A stretch of 32,677 nucleotides of DNA from CAYLZN01 sp964387935. GTDB lineage: Bacteria > Acidobacteriota > Vicinamibacteria > Vicinamibacterales > JAFNAJ01. Under the pieces are notes generated by a model that was not told the origin of the DNA, did no database searches, and was given only the letters and a program-made list of their open reading frames with translations. The stretch is taken from the NCBI GenBank assembly GCA_964387935.1, contig CAYLZN010000019.1, forward strand, positions 1 through 32,677, read 5' to 3'. The stretch's first letter is position 1. Each line of letters opens with the position of its first letter. The position numbers and the translations under genes were made by a program. Positions 9,114-19,176 of the stretch are shown one piece after another.

Positions 9114-10577
9114 TCAGTCGGGTTCTTTGACGAGCTTCAGCGAGAGGTCGGCAGGGGACGGTGTGGGCCCGACCACGGTCGCACCGTGGATCTGCTCGCC
9201 GCTTGCGCCGACTACGGGCTCCAGGAATTGCCGATAGGCATCCTCGTAGCCCCGATCCACCAGTTCGCCCAGCGCCACGGCTCGCTCGGAGCGCTGGTCC
9301 GAGGCCCCCGCGAAGGCGAGGGGCCCGACCGGGTTGTGGTCGAGCCTGATGTGGCAGAGGGCCCTGAAATCCCCCTGGTGCGCCACCGCCGCATCCTCGA
9401 GCGCCGCCGCCTCGATGGCGGCCGTCGTCTCTCCCAGGCGCTCCCGTGGGCCCGCGCCCGGCCGGGTCAACGCATGCGGCCCGCGCGTCGCGCTCACGGC
9501 CGAGACGACGATGACCTGCGTGGCGCCAGCGTCGCGCACCTCGCGAAGCAGACGCGACACCGCGGACGGGCGGTCGGTGAGGCGGTGGGTCTCGCCCCGC
9601 CAGTAGCTCTCGGGAGCGAAGGTGACGAGGTGCGGCTCGCAGAGGACTGGCAACGCCAGCGCGGCGGCCACGGCGTCGGCCAGATGCACGCGGCCGGCTC
9701 CCGCGAGATCGACCAGGTCGCCTCCTTCGCCGGCTGCCGCTCGGCCGAGGAACCGCTTGCGCCACGGTTCCCCGAGGAGCGCGAACACCACGTCCCGACG
9801 CGTCTCGAGGTCGTGGGCCACGAAGAGAACCTCACGATAGCCGGGCTGCCCGAGACTGTCGCTCGCCAGTTCGGTGTAGCGCCGGCTCAACTCGAGGGGC
9901 GGCGGCTGCGCAATGGCGGCCGCGCCGCGCATGAACTGCCAGAACCCCTCGAGCGCCCACCGCAGCGCCCCGTCCGCATCCAGCGGAGCCCCGAGCGTCC
10001 GCCACCACAACGCGCCCCGGCCTTCGCGCGGCTTCCCGACGCGCCACCGCGTGACGATGTAACTGCCGAGCGCGGTCAGCGCGCCAACGAGCAGCGCGCT
10101 CGTCGCCAGCCGCGGGACGAGAGACCCGAGCACCGTCGGCCCGCCGATCCACGCCGCCAGGTCCCGCCAGCGCTCGATGGCGGCGGCGCCGCCGGTCGGC
10201 CAGAGCAGTCCAAGCGTCAGGAGCACGGGGTACGCGCCGGCGAGCGCCGCGAGCCCGAGGAGCGGGAGCGAGAGCATCCCCACCGCCGCGAGCGCACACC
10301 CCCCGACGAATCTCCAGATCGGCCGCCAGCGATAGAGCCCTCGCGGTCCCTGGGCGGCACGCCAGATGCCGGTCGCCTCCCACAGCCGCGCGCCGGCATC
10401 CACCGCGGCGTACATCGCCGACACCGCGCCCATGCCTCGACCCGCCACCAGATCCACGCGGACGCCGGCCTCGAGCAGGGCCTGGAGGACGCCGGCGTGA
10501 TAGGCGCCAGCCGTCCCCGTGCCCAGGAACACGAGCGCCGTCCGCTCGCGCGGTGAATACGGGGCGGGAGTGGTCAC
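9114..10577 (-). CDS. Patatin-fold protein lacking the catalytic dyad, with internal membrane helices
   Basis: A 487-residue protein. The N-terminus has the patatin oxyanion-hole-like loop GTGTAGAYHAGVLQAL (19-34), but the nucleophile elbow, normally GxSxG, reads GRGMG (46-50), so the serine is replaced by glycine. The second catalytic site, normally an Asp in YxDGG, reads YWRGE (325-329) after the usual ALPVLCEP strand, so the aspartate is also lost. Between them are hydrophobic segments at about 91-127 and 149-175, probably 3-4 membrane helices, which ordinary patatins lack at this place. The chain after 340 resumes the patatin pattern (GATQVIVVSAV). It is therefore likely a non-hydrolytic, membrane-bound homologue, perhaps lipid-binding (inference). 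The start is GTG with a poor ribosome binding site; it lies 20 nt after greA, so the two are probably cotranscribed. Confidence 0.8.
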   Translation of the reverse strand: MTTPAPYSPRERTALVFLGTGTAGAYHAGVLQALLEAGVRVDLVAGRGMGAVSAMYAAVDAGARLWEATGIWRAAQGPRGLYRWRPIWRFVGGCALAAVGMLSLPLLGLAALAGAYPVLLTLGLLWPTGGAAAIERWRDLAAWIGGPTVLGSLVPRLATSALLVGALTALGSYIVTRWRVGKPREGRGALWWRTLGAPLDADGALRWALEGFWQFMRGAAAIAQPPPLELSRRYTELASDSLGQPGYREVLFVAHDLETRRDVVFALLGEPWRKRFLGRAAAGEGGDLVDLAGAGRVHLADAVAAALALPVLCEPHLVTFAPESYWRGETHRLTDRPSAVSRLLREVRDAGATQVIVVSAVSATRGPHALTRPGAGPRERLGETTAAIEAAALEDAAVAHQGDFRALCHIRLDHNPVGPLAFAGASDQRSERAVALGELVDRGYEDAYRQFLEPVVGASGEQIHGATVVGPTPSPADLSLKLVKEPD

Positions 10578-10597
10578 GGGCGTCAGGAGCGGTTGGT

Positions 10598-11065
10598 TTA
10601 GCCGTCGTGGATGGTGACGAGCTTGACGATCTCGAAGTGGCGTTCACCGTTCGGCGTCCGCACGGCGATGTCATCGCCCTCTTCGCGGTTGAGAAACGCC
10701 CGCCCGATGGGAGACGCGGTCGAGATCCACCCGCGTTCGACGTCGGCATCCTCGGGCATGACGAGCTGGTAGACGATCACCTCGCCTGTGGCCCGCTCGC
10801 GGGCATGGACCGTGGACCCGAGCCCCACCTTGGCGTGGGGAATCTTGTCGACGTTCATGAGCTGAATCTCGGCCACCCGCTTCTTGAGCATGCCGATCCG
10901 CGCCTGCAAGAACGACTGCCGCTCCTTGGCCGCCTGGTACTCGGCGTTCTCGCGCAGGTCGCCGAGCTCCCGCGCCCGCTGGATCTCCTTGGGCAGCTGC
11001 GTCTTCAGCTCGCGCTCCAGCTCGTTGATCTCGTCCTCGAATCGCTTGACCAGTTGGGCTTTCAT
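10598..11065 (-). CDS. greA: Transcription elongation factor GreA
   Basis: A 155-residue RNA polymerase-binding factor that stimulates transcript cleavage in backtracked complexes. The N-terminal coiled coil carries the tip motif GDLRENAEY (35-43) with the acidic residues (D36, E39) that position the catalytic Mg2+. The C-terminal FKBP-like domain has VGLGSTVHARE, ISTASPIGRAFLNREEGD and the closing strand. The length is that of typical GreA. The ATG at 11065 has no clear ribosome binding site and is preceded by a heptamer repeat array, so its own promoter or read-through from trmH is not obvious. The patatin-like gene follows after 20 nt. Confidence 0.96.
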   Translation of the reverse strand: MKAQLVKRFEDEINELERELKTQLPKEIQRARELGDLRENAEYQAAKERQSFLQARIGMLKKRVAEIQLMNVDKIPHAKVGLGSTVHARERATGEVIVYQLVMPEDADVERGWISTASPIGRAFLNREEGDDIAVRTPNGERHFEIVKLVTIHDG

Positions 11066-11090
11066 GGACGGGGGGATGGTAACACACGGG

Positions 11091-11209
11091 CGTACGGCGT
11101 ACGGCGTACGACGTACGGCGGCGTACGGACGGAAGGCGGACGGGCGGCGTACGGCTGGCGGGCGGCGCCCCCGGAGCAGGCACCGACAACCGAATACCGA
11201 TCACCGATC
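11091..11209. repeat. Heptamer repeat array between trmH and greA
   Basis: CGTACGG units repeat four times at 11091-11118 (one as CGTACGA), followed by looser CGG/GGCGG-rich heptamers including further GTACGG cores near 11122 and 11149. The array ends with ACCGACA, ACCGAAT, ACCGATC, ACCGATC at 11182-11209, abutting the trmH stop codon. The GTACGG core is the same as in the array at 7462-7489. No ORF or RNA gene is supported in this 144-nt intergenic stretch. Confidence 0.8.
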
Positions 11210-11998
11210 CTACCCCCGTTGTCGCTGTGCCTCGTACGCCAGCAGCGCGGCCGTGACCGCGACGTTCAGCGACTCGACCCCCTGCCGCATCGGAATCCGC
11301 ACCCGCACGTCCGCCCAGCCACGGACGTCCGGCGGCAGCCCCTGGCCCTCAGCGCCGAGCAGCACGGCAACGGGCCCTGTGAGGTCCACCTCGGTGAACG
11401 CACTGGCGCCGGAGGGATCGGCCGCCACGACGACCAGTTCGTGGGCGCCAAGGAACTCCCGCACTTCGGGCAGGCGGGCGTTCGGCCACACTGGCACCCG
11501 TAGGCCGCTGCCCATCGAGCCCCGGAGCGCCTTCCAGCCGAACGGGTCCGCCGACCCGTGCGTCGCGATCACCCCAGTCGCCGACGCAGCATCCGCCACG
11601 CGCAGGATCGCACCGAGGTTGCCAGGGTCCTGGACCCCGACCGCCACGAGCACGAACGCCGGCCCCGGGACGAGCATCGCCGCCGGCACCGCCTGAGTTG
11701 GCGCCCGCCCGAGGGCCACCACGCCCGCGGGCGCGCGCACCGGACTCATGGCGTCGAGAACGCTCGCACTGGCTCGCTGCACGACGACGCCCTCCGCGTC
11801 CAGGCGCCGCGCGAGGTCGGCGACACCTGCGTGCGTGGCGACGAGGTCGGCATCGAGCACCACGACCTCGAGCGGCCACCTGGCCTCGAGCGCCACGCTC
11901 ACGAGGTGGGCGCCGTCGAGCAGGACCGGGTCGCCTGCGCCCCGTCCCCTGGCCAGGGCCCGGCAACGTGCCACGAGAGGATTCTGGCGGCTCGTCAT
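11210..11998 (-). CDS. TrmH/SpoU-family RNA 2'-O-methyltransferase
   Basis: A 262-residue SPOUT methyltransferase that uses SAM to methylate a ribose 2'-OH in rRNA or tRNA. The N-terminal 95 residues match the substrate-binding part (NPLVARCRAL and LLDGAHLVSVAL are typical of RlmB/TsnR-like members). The knotted catalytic domain shows motif 1 DPGNLGAILRVADA (124-137, with the conserved Asn and Arg), motif 2 LLGAEGQGLP (213-222) and motif 3 IPMRQGVESLNVAVTAALL (235-253). The target nucleotide cannot be told from sequence. I chose the ATG at 11998 because the upstream extension has no family similarity and overlaps the divergent rarA leader. It is the first gene of the trmH-greA-patatin group. 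Confidence 0.93.
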   Translation of the reverse strand: MTSRQNPLVARCRALARGRGAGDPVLLDGAHLVSVALEARWPLEVVVLDADLVATHAGVADLARRLDAEGVVVQRASASVLDAMSPVRAPAGVVALGRAPTQAVPAAMLVPGPAFVLVAVGVQDPGNLGAILRVADAASATGVIATHGSADPFGWKALRGSMGSGLRVPVWPNARLPEVREFLGAHELVVVAADPSGASAFTEVDLTGPVAVLLGAEGQGLPPDVRGWADVRVRIPMRQGVESLNVAVTAALLAYEAQRQRG

Positions 11999-12084
11999 GC
12001 GTCCCGGCGGCACGCTTGACAGGGTCTCACACGAGCCGATCGCACGAAAGGCGAATCGACGTATGCTTCGGTGATCGGTGCCCC

Positions 12085-13434
12085 ATGTCCCTCTTCGCAG
12101 ACCCTGATGCCCACCCGACTCCCTCCGCCGCGAGAGCGCCACTCGCCGAGCGCATGCGGCCGCGCACGCTCGACGAGGTGGTCGGCCAGCAGCACCTGCT
12201 CGGGCCGGGCCGGGCGCTTCGCGAATCGATCGAGCGCGACGTCCTGCAGTCGGTGATTCTCTGGGGCCCGCCGGGCACCGGAAAGACGTCGCTGGCCCGC
12301 GTGATCGCCGCCGCCACGCGCGCGCACTTCATCGCCTTCAGCGCCGTGCTGTCGGGGATCAAGGACATCAAGACCGTCATGGCCGAGGCCGAGGAGGCCC
12401 GTCGCCGCCTCGGCCGGCGCACGATCCTGTTCGTCGACGAGATCCACCGTTTCAACAAGGCGCAGCAGGACGCCTTCCTCCCCCGTGTCGAGGCCGGCGA
12501 CATCGTCCTCATCGGCGCCACCACCGAGAACCCCTCCTTCGAGGTGAACGCGGCACTGCTGTCCAGATCGAAGGTGTTCGTCCTGCACCAGCTCGCCGAA
12601 CCGGACGTCATGGCGATCCTCGAACGCGCCCTCGACGACTCCGAGCGGGGCCTTGGCGGCCAGGGCCTGACCGCGGCGCCCGATGCGCTCGCGGCCATCG
12701 CGCGGTACGCGAACGGGGACGCCCGGGTCGCGCTGAATCTGCTGGAACTGGCAGCGGGCACCGTGACGAAGACCAGCGAGGGCGCGCACATCGGGCTCGA
12801 CGCCGTCGCCACCCTCGTCGAACGTCGTGCCCTGCTCTACGACAAGACGGGCGAGGAGCACTACAACCTGATCTCGGCCCTGCACAAGGCGCTGCGCAAC
12901 AGCGATCCCGACGCCGCGATCTACTGGCTGGCCCGCATGCTGGAGGCCGGCGAGGACGTGCTCTACGTCGCGAGGCGCCTGGTCCGGTTCGCGTCCGAAG
13001 ACATCGGGAACGCGGACCCCCAGGCCCTCACGCTGGCAGTCGCCGCCAAGGACGCCGCCCATTTCCTCGGGCTGCCCGAAGCCAATACAGCCTTGGCCCA
13101 GGCGGCCCTGTACCTCGCCACGGCGCCCAAGAGCAATGCCGTGTACACGGCGTACGGACGTGCTGCGCGCGACGCGACGTCGGAACTCGCCGAGCCCGTG
13201 CCGCTGGCCCTCCGCAATGCCCCCACGACCCTCATGAAGTCGCTCGACTACGGCCGGGGCTACGAGTACGCGCACGACGATCCCGAGGCGGTCACCGGCA
13301 TGGAGTGCCTGCCGCCGTCGCGGCGCGGGGCGCGATACTACGAGCCGACCGAGCGCGGCTTCGAGAAGGAGATCAAGCGACGGCTCGACCGGTGGGCCGA
13401 GATCAGGAAGCAGCGACGCGACCTCACACCCTGA
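12085..13434 (+). CDS. rarA: Replication-associated recombination protein A (AAA+ ATPase)
   Basis: A 449-residue AAA+ ATPase of the RarA/MgsA/WRNIP1 family, which acts at stalled replication forks and single-strand ends. Motifs: Walker A GPPGTGKT (61-68), Walker B LFVDEIHRFNKAQQDAFLP (115-133), sensor 1 GATTENPSFEV and the arginine-finger region LLSRSKVF, then the helical lid and C-terminal tetramerisation domain (YDKTGEEHYNLISALHKALR, SEDIGNADP, PKSNAVYTAY, all family hallmarks). The length is typical. The start ATG at 12085 gives the normal MSLFADP-like beginning. A perfect TTGACA lies at 12016-12021, but no good -10 follows at the right distance. Its 3' end overlaps mutL on the opposite strand by 11 bp. 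Confidence 0.97.
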   Translation: MSLFADPDAHPTPSAARAPLAERMRPRTLDEVVGQQHLLGPGRALRESIERDVLQSVILWGPPGTGKTSLARVIAAATRAHFIAFSAVLSGIKDIKTVMAEAEEARRRLGRRTILFVDEIHRFNKAQQDAFLPRVEAGDIVLIGATTENPSFEVNAALLSRSKVFVLHQLAEPDVMAILERALDDSERGLGGQGLTAAPDALAAIARYANGDARVALNLLELAAGTVTKTSEGAHIGLDAVATLVERRALLYDKTGEEHYNLISALHKALRNSDPDAAIYWLARMLEAGEDVLYVARRLVRFASEDIGNADPQALTLAVAAKDAAHFLGLPEANTALAQAALYLATAPKSNAVYTAYGRAARDATSELAEPVPLALRNAPTTLMKSLDYGRGYEYAHDDPEAVTGMECLPPSRRGARYYEPTERGFEKEIKRRLDRWAEIRKQRRDLTP

Positions 13435-15220
13435 GGAAGTTCTTCTCGATCTCGCGGCGCGACATGCGCAGCACCACCGGCCGGCCGTGAGGACAGACCG
13501 ATGAGTAGGCTGTCCGACGGAGCTCGTCCAGGATGTAGACCATCTTGTCGTGCGTCAGGGGCTGGTTGGCCTTCACCGCCGCGTGACAGGCCGTCGTGGC
13601 GGCCAGCCGACGCAGGGCATCGGTCACCCTGGCGCCGCGCTCGAGCCCTTCCAGGTCGTCGGCCAGGGCACGGACGGCCGCGGCCGCCTCCGACAGCCCG
13701 AGCAGCGCGGGCACCGCGGACACGCGGACCGTGCCGCCGCCGAACTCCCCCACGTCGAATCCCAGGCGATCCAGGTCCGCCTGGTGACTGCGCAGCGCGT
13801 CCCGCTGGGCGGGGGCCAGGTCCAGGAGAACCGGCTGCAGCAGCCGCTGGCTGGGGAGCGGGCCCGACGTCAGGCGCTCGAGCACCTGTTCGTAGAGCAC
13901 GCGTTCGTGGGCCACGTGCTGGTCGATGATGCAGATGCCTTCCGCATCGACGGCGATGATGTAGGTGCTGCGGAACTGCCCCAGGGGCACCATCGGCCGG
14001 ATCGACTCACCCCCGACGCCCGCGTCGAGCTGTCCCGCACCGCCCAGGACCTTTTCTCCGCCCGCCAGGGACGGTGTGCCCGGGTGTGTGCTCACGGGCG
14101 CGCTCAGGGGTGCGCTCGCGGGTGCGCTCACGGTCGTGAGACCGCTCCACACGCCAGGCAGCAGGGCCGAACCTTGCTCGTCCGGTCCGGACCTCTCACT
14201 CGACGGCGAGGCGAGCTGAAACGGCCGGGTGGCCGACGAGTCCGCCCCCAGCGCGTCGGCCAGCGCCCGCCTGATCACCTCGTGCACGAGGGACTGATCG
14301 AGAAACCGGATCTCGGCCTTGGTGGGATGCACGTTCACATCCACGCGGTCCGGCGGGACGTCGAGGAACAGGTGCACCTCCGGGCTGCGCTCCTTGATCG
14401 TGGCGCTGCTGTACGCCGCCGCGATCGCGTGCGCGATTGTCTTGTCCCGCACGATCCGACGGTTGACGAACACGTTCTGGGGCCCGCGCACGGGCCCCTG
14501 CTCCCCGAGCGGGGCAACGAACCCGGTCAGGACCATGCCCGCCGTCTCCCGACGAACGTCGACGAGATCCGGGCGATCGCCGTAGAGCTGGTAGAACCGC
14601 TCCCCCACGTCTGCGACGGGCGGCGCCTGGAGGACACGCCGGCCGGCGCTCGTGAGCGTGAACCCCACCTCCGGGTATCCCAGAGCGAGCTGCGTCACCA
14701 GCCGCGACACCTGCGCCGCCTCGGCAGCGTCGGCCTTCAGGAACTTCCGCCGCGCCGGGAGGTTGTAGAAGAGGTCGGCGACCTCGATGCTCGTGCCCTC
14801 CGGGGCCCCCACCTGTCGAATCGACGCCACGACGCCCGCGTTCACGCGGATCTCGGTGCCGATCGGCGTGCCACGCGCGCGCGTCCTCAGGACGAAGTGC
14901 GAGACCGACGCGATGCTGGGCAGCGCCTCGCCCCGGAAACCCAGCGTGCGGATGGCGGCGAGATCGTCGGCCTGGTGAATCTTGCTCGTCGCGTGGCGCT
15001 GCAGGGCGCGTTCCGCATCCTCCGGATCCATGCCCTCGCCGTCGTCCTCGACGCGAATGAGCCGCTTGCCGCCCATCTCGATCTCGAGGACGACGCGCGT
15101 GGCGCCGGCATCGATCGCGTTCTCGACCAGTTCCTTGACGACGGAGGCCGGGCGCTCCACCACCTCGCCGGCGGCAATCTGGTTGGCGAGCTCTGGCGGG
15201 AGCAGGTGAATGCGGGGCAT
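13424..15220 (-). CDS. mutL: DNA mismatch repair protein MutL, endonuclease type
   Basis: A 598-residue protein that couples MutS mismatch recognition to strand incision. The N-terminal GHKL ATPase shows ELVENAIDAGATRV (30-43), DDGEGM (59-64), TLGFRGEALPSIASV (92-106) and VDVNVHPTKAEIRF (293-306). A disordered Ser/Pro/Ala linker spans about 325-405. The C-terminal dimer domain has the metal-dependent endonuclease motif as DQHVAHERVLYE (433-444; Val replaces the usual Ala of DQHA), plus ACHAAVKA (544-551) and CPHGRP (576-581), so strand nicking is expected. That fits a bacterium without MutH. No mutS is in the window. It lies 7 nt after corA at the end of the long minus-strand run. Confidence 0.97.
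   Translation of the reverse strand: MPRIHLLPPELANQIAAGEVVERPASVVKELVENAIDAGATRVVLEIEMGGKRLIRVEDDGEGMDPEDAERALQRHATSKIHQADDLAAIRTLGFRGEALPSIASVSHFVLRTRARGTPIGTEIRVNAGVVASIRQVGAPEGTSIEVADLFYNLPARRKFLKADAAEAAQVSRLVTQLALGYPEVGFTLTSAGRRVLQAPPVADVGERFYQLYGDRPDLVDVRRETAGMVLTGFVAPLGEQGPVRGPQNVFVNRRIVRDKTIAHAIAAAYSSATIKERSPEVHLFLDVPPDRVDVNVHPTKAEIRFLDQSLVHEVIRRALADALGADSSATRPFQLASPSSERSGPDEQGSALLPGVWSGLTTVSAPASAPLSAPVSTHPGTPSLAGGEKVLGGAGQLDAGVGGESIRPMVPLGQFRSTYIIAVDAEGICIIDQHVAHERVLYEQVLERLTSGPLPSQRLLQPVLLDLAPAQRDALRSHQADLDRLGFDVGEFGGGTVRVSAVPALLGLSEAAAAVRALADDLEGLERGARVTDALRRLAATTACHAAVKANQPLTHDKMVYILDELRRTAYSSVCPHGRPVVLRMSRREIEKNFLRV
14093..14128 (-). repeat. 12-bp tandem repeat in the mutL linker
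   Basis: Three imperfect 12-bp units encode SAPA-SAPL-SAPV (MutL residues 365-376) inside the disordered linker. The number of units is a candidate for copy-number change between strains without affecting the frame. Confidence 0.6.
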
Positions 15221-15227
15221 GCCCGTC

Positions 15228-16193
15228 TCAGAGCCAGCGCACGCGCCGGAAGGCCCAGAGCATCGCCCCGACGACGATGCCGAGCAGGCCCAGAATCCAG
15301 TAGAACTGCGCCTCGTCGCCGCCTGGCATGTGCGGCAGCTGCACGTTCATCCCGAAGAGGCCCGTGAGCACGCTGAGCGGCAGGAAAACGAGCGAGATCA
15401 GCGTGAGGACCTTCATCGTCTCGCCCAGGCGGTTCGACTGCGACGACAGGTGGGCGTCCAGCAGGCTGGTGACGCGATCCTGCATGACCATCGCTTCTTC
15501 CGTGTAGCGGACCAGGTGGTCGAACGCGTCGCGGAACCGGTAGGCGATGTTGTCGGCAATCAGCGAGTACTCCCGGCGAGACAGGCGGCCGATGACGTCA
15601 CGCTGCGGCATCGTCACGCGGCGCAGCGTGCTGATGTCGCGCTTGACCGCGAGGATCTCCTGGACGATCTTCCGGCGCGGCCGCTGGAAGACCTCGTGTT
15701 CCACTTCCTCGAGCCGGGCCTCGATCTTGTCGATCTCGGGCTCGTAGTTGTCGACCATGGCGTCCACGATGCGGTGAAAGAGCGCGGCCGCGCCCTCGGC
15801 CATCACGTGCGAGTTCCGCGGGCACAGCCCGCGCCACCGCTCGACGGAGCGCGACTTGCTGTCGTGCACCGTCACGAGGAAATTGGGTCCGACGAAGAAG
15901 TCGATCTCGTGGGTGGCGAACTGGTGCTTCGACGCCTCGAAGTCGATGCCGTGCAGGACGATGTAGAGAAACCCCGGGTAGTCCTCGACCTTGGGACTGT
16001 GGATCTCCGACAGCGCGTCTTCCACCGCCAGCTCGTGGAAATGGAAGACGTCGCCGAGGATGCGGGCTTCCTGCTCGGTGGGCGATGCGAGGTCCACCCA
16101 CACGACGGCACCGTTCTCCGGGTCGAGCCAGTCCGGCTCGACCACGTCCACGGCCCGCGTCTGGCCGTTCATGTAGACGAACGTGGTAATCAA
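15228..16193 (-). CDS. corA: CorA-family divalent metal ion transporter
   Basis: A 321-residue inner-membrane Mg2+/Co2+ channel. The large cytosolic N-terminal domain includes HFHELAVEDAL and FLYIVLHGIDFE; the long stalk helix runs about residues 140-255; there are two C-terminal membrane helices, with the pore signature GMN (281-283, in TGLFGMNVQLP) between them, and a basic tail (RRVRWL). The start is uncertain. The TTG at 16193 gives MITTFVY, which resembles CorA N-termini, and has AGGAG 11 nt upstream; the next ATG at 16172 would remove 7 residues. The TTG lies in a short heptamer-repeat-like patch. It is 14 nt after ppdK and 7 nt before mutL. Confidence 0.93.
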   Translation of the reverse strand: MITTFVYMNGQTRAVDVVEPDWLDPENGAVVWVDLASPTEQEARILGDVFHFHELAVEDALSEIHSPKVEDYPGFLYIVLHGIDFEASKHQFATHEIDFFVGPNFLVTVHDSKSRSVERWRGLCPRNSHVMAEGAAALFHRIVDAMVDNYEPEIDKIEARLEEVEHEVFQRPRRKIVQEILAVKRDISTLRRVTMPQRDVIGRLSRREYSLIADNIAYRFRDAFDHLVRYTEEAMVMQDRVTSLLDAHLSSQSNRLGETMKVLTLISLVFLPLSVLTGLFGMNVQLPHMPGGDEAQFYWILGLLGIVVGAMLWAFRRVRWL

Positions 16194-16207
16194 GGCTCAG
16201 GGCTCTC

Positions 16208-19108
<2,901 letters not shown>

Positions 19109-19176
19109 GGGTACTCCTGCGTGGGTGGTCGGATGAATGCGTACGGGATGAATCGCGGATCCGCGTCGAGGACGAC

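Noticed and set aside
12016..12021. Perfect TTGACA upstream of rarA
   Set aside because: No acceptable -10 hexamer lies 16-18 nt downstream, so I do not call a promoter.
19154..19165. 12-bp palindrome CGCGGATCCGCG between glyS and ppdK
   Set aside because: No loop, no T tract and a composition expected often in this DNA; not enough for a terminator or operator call.
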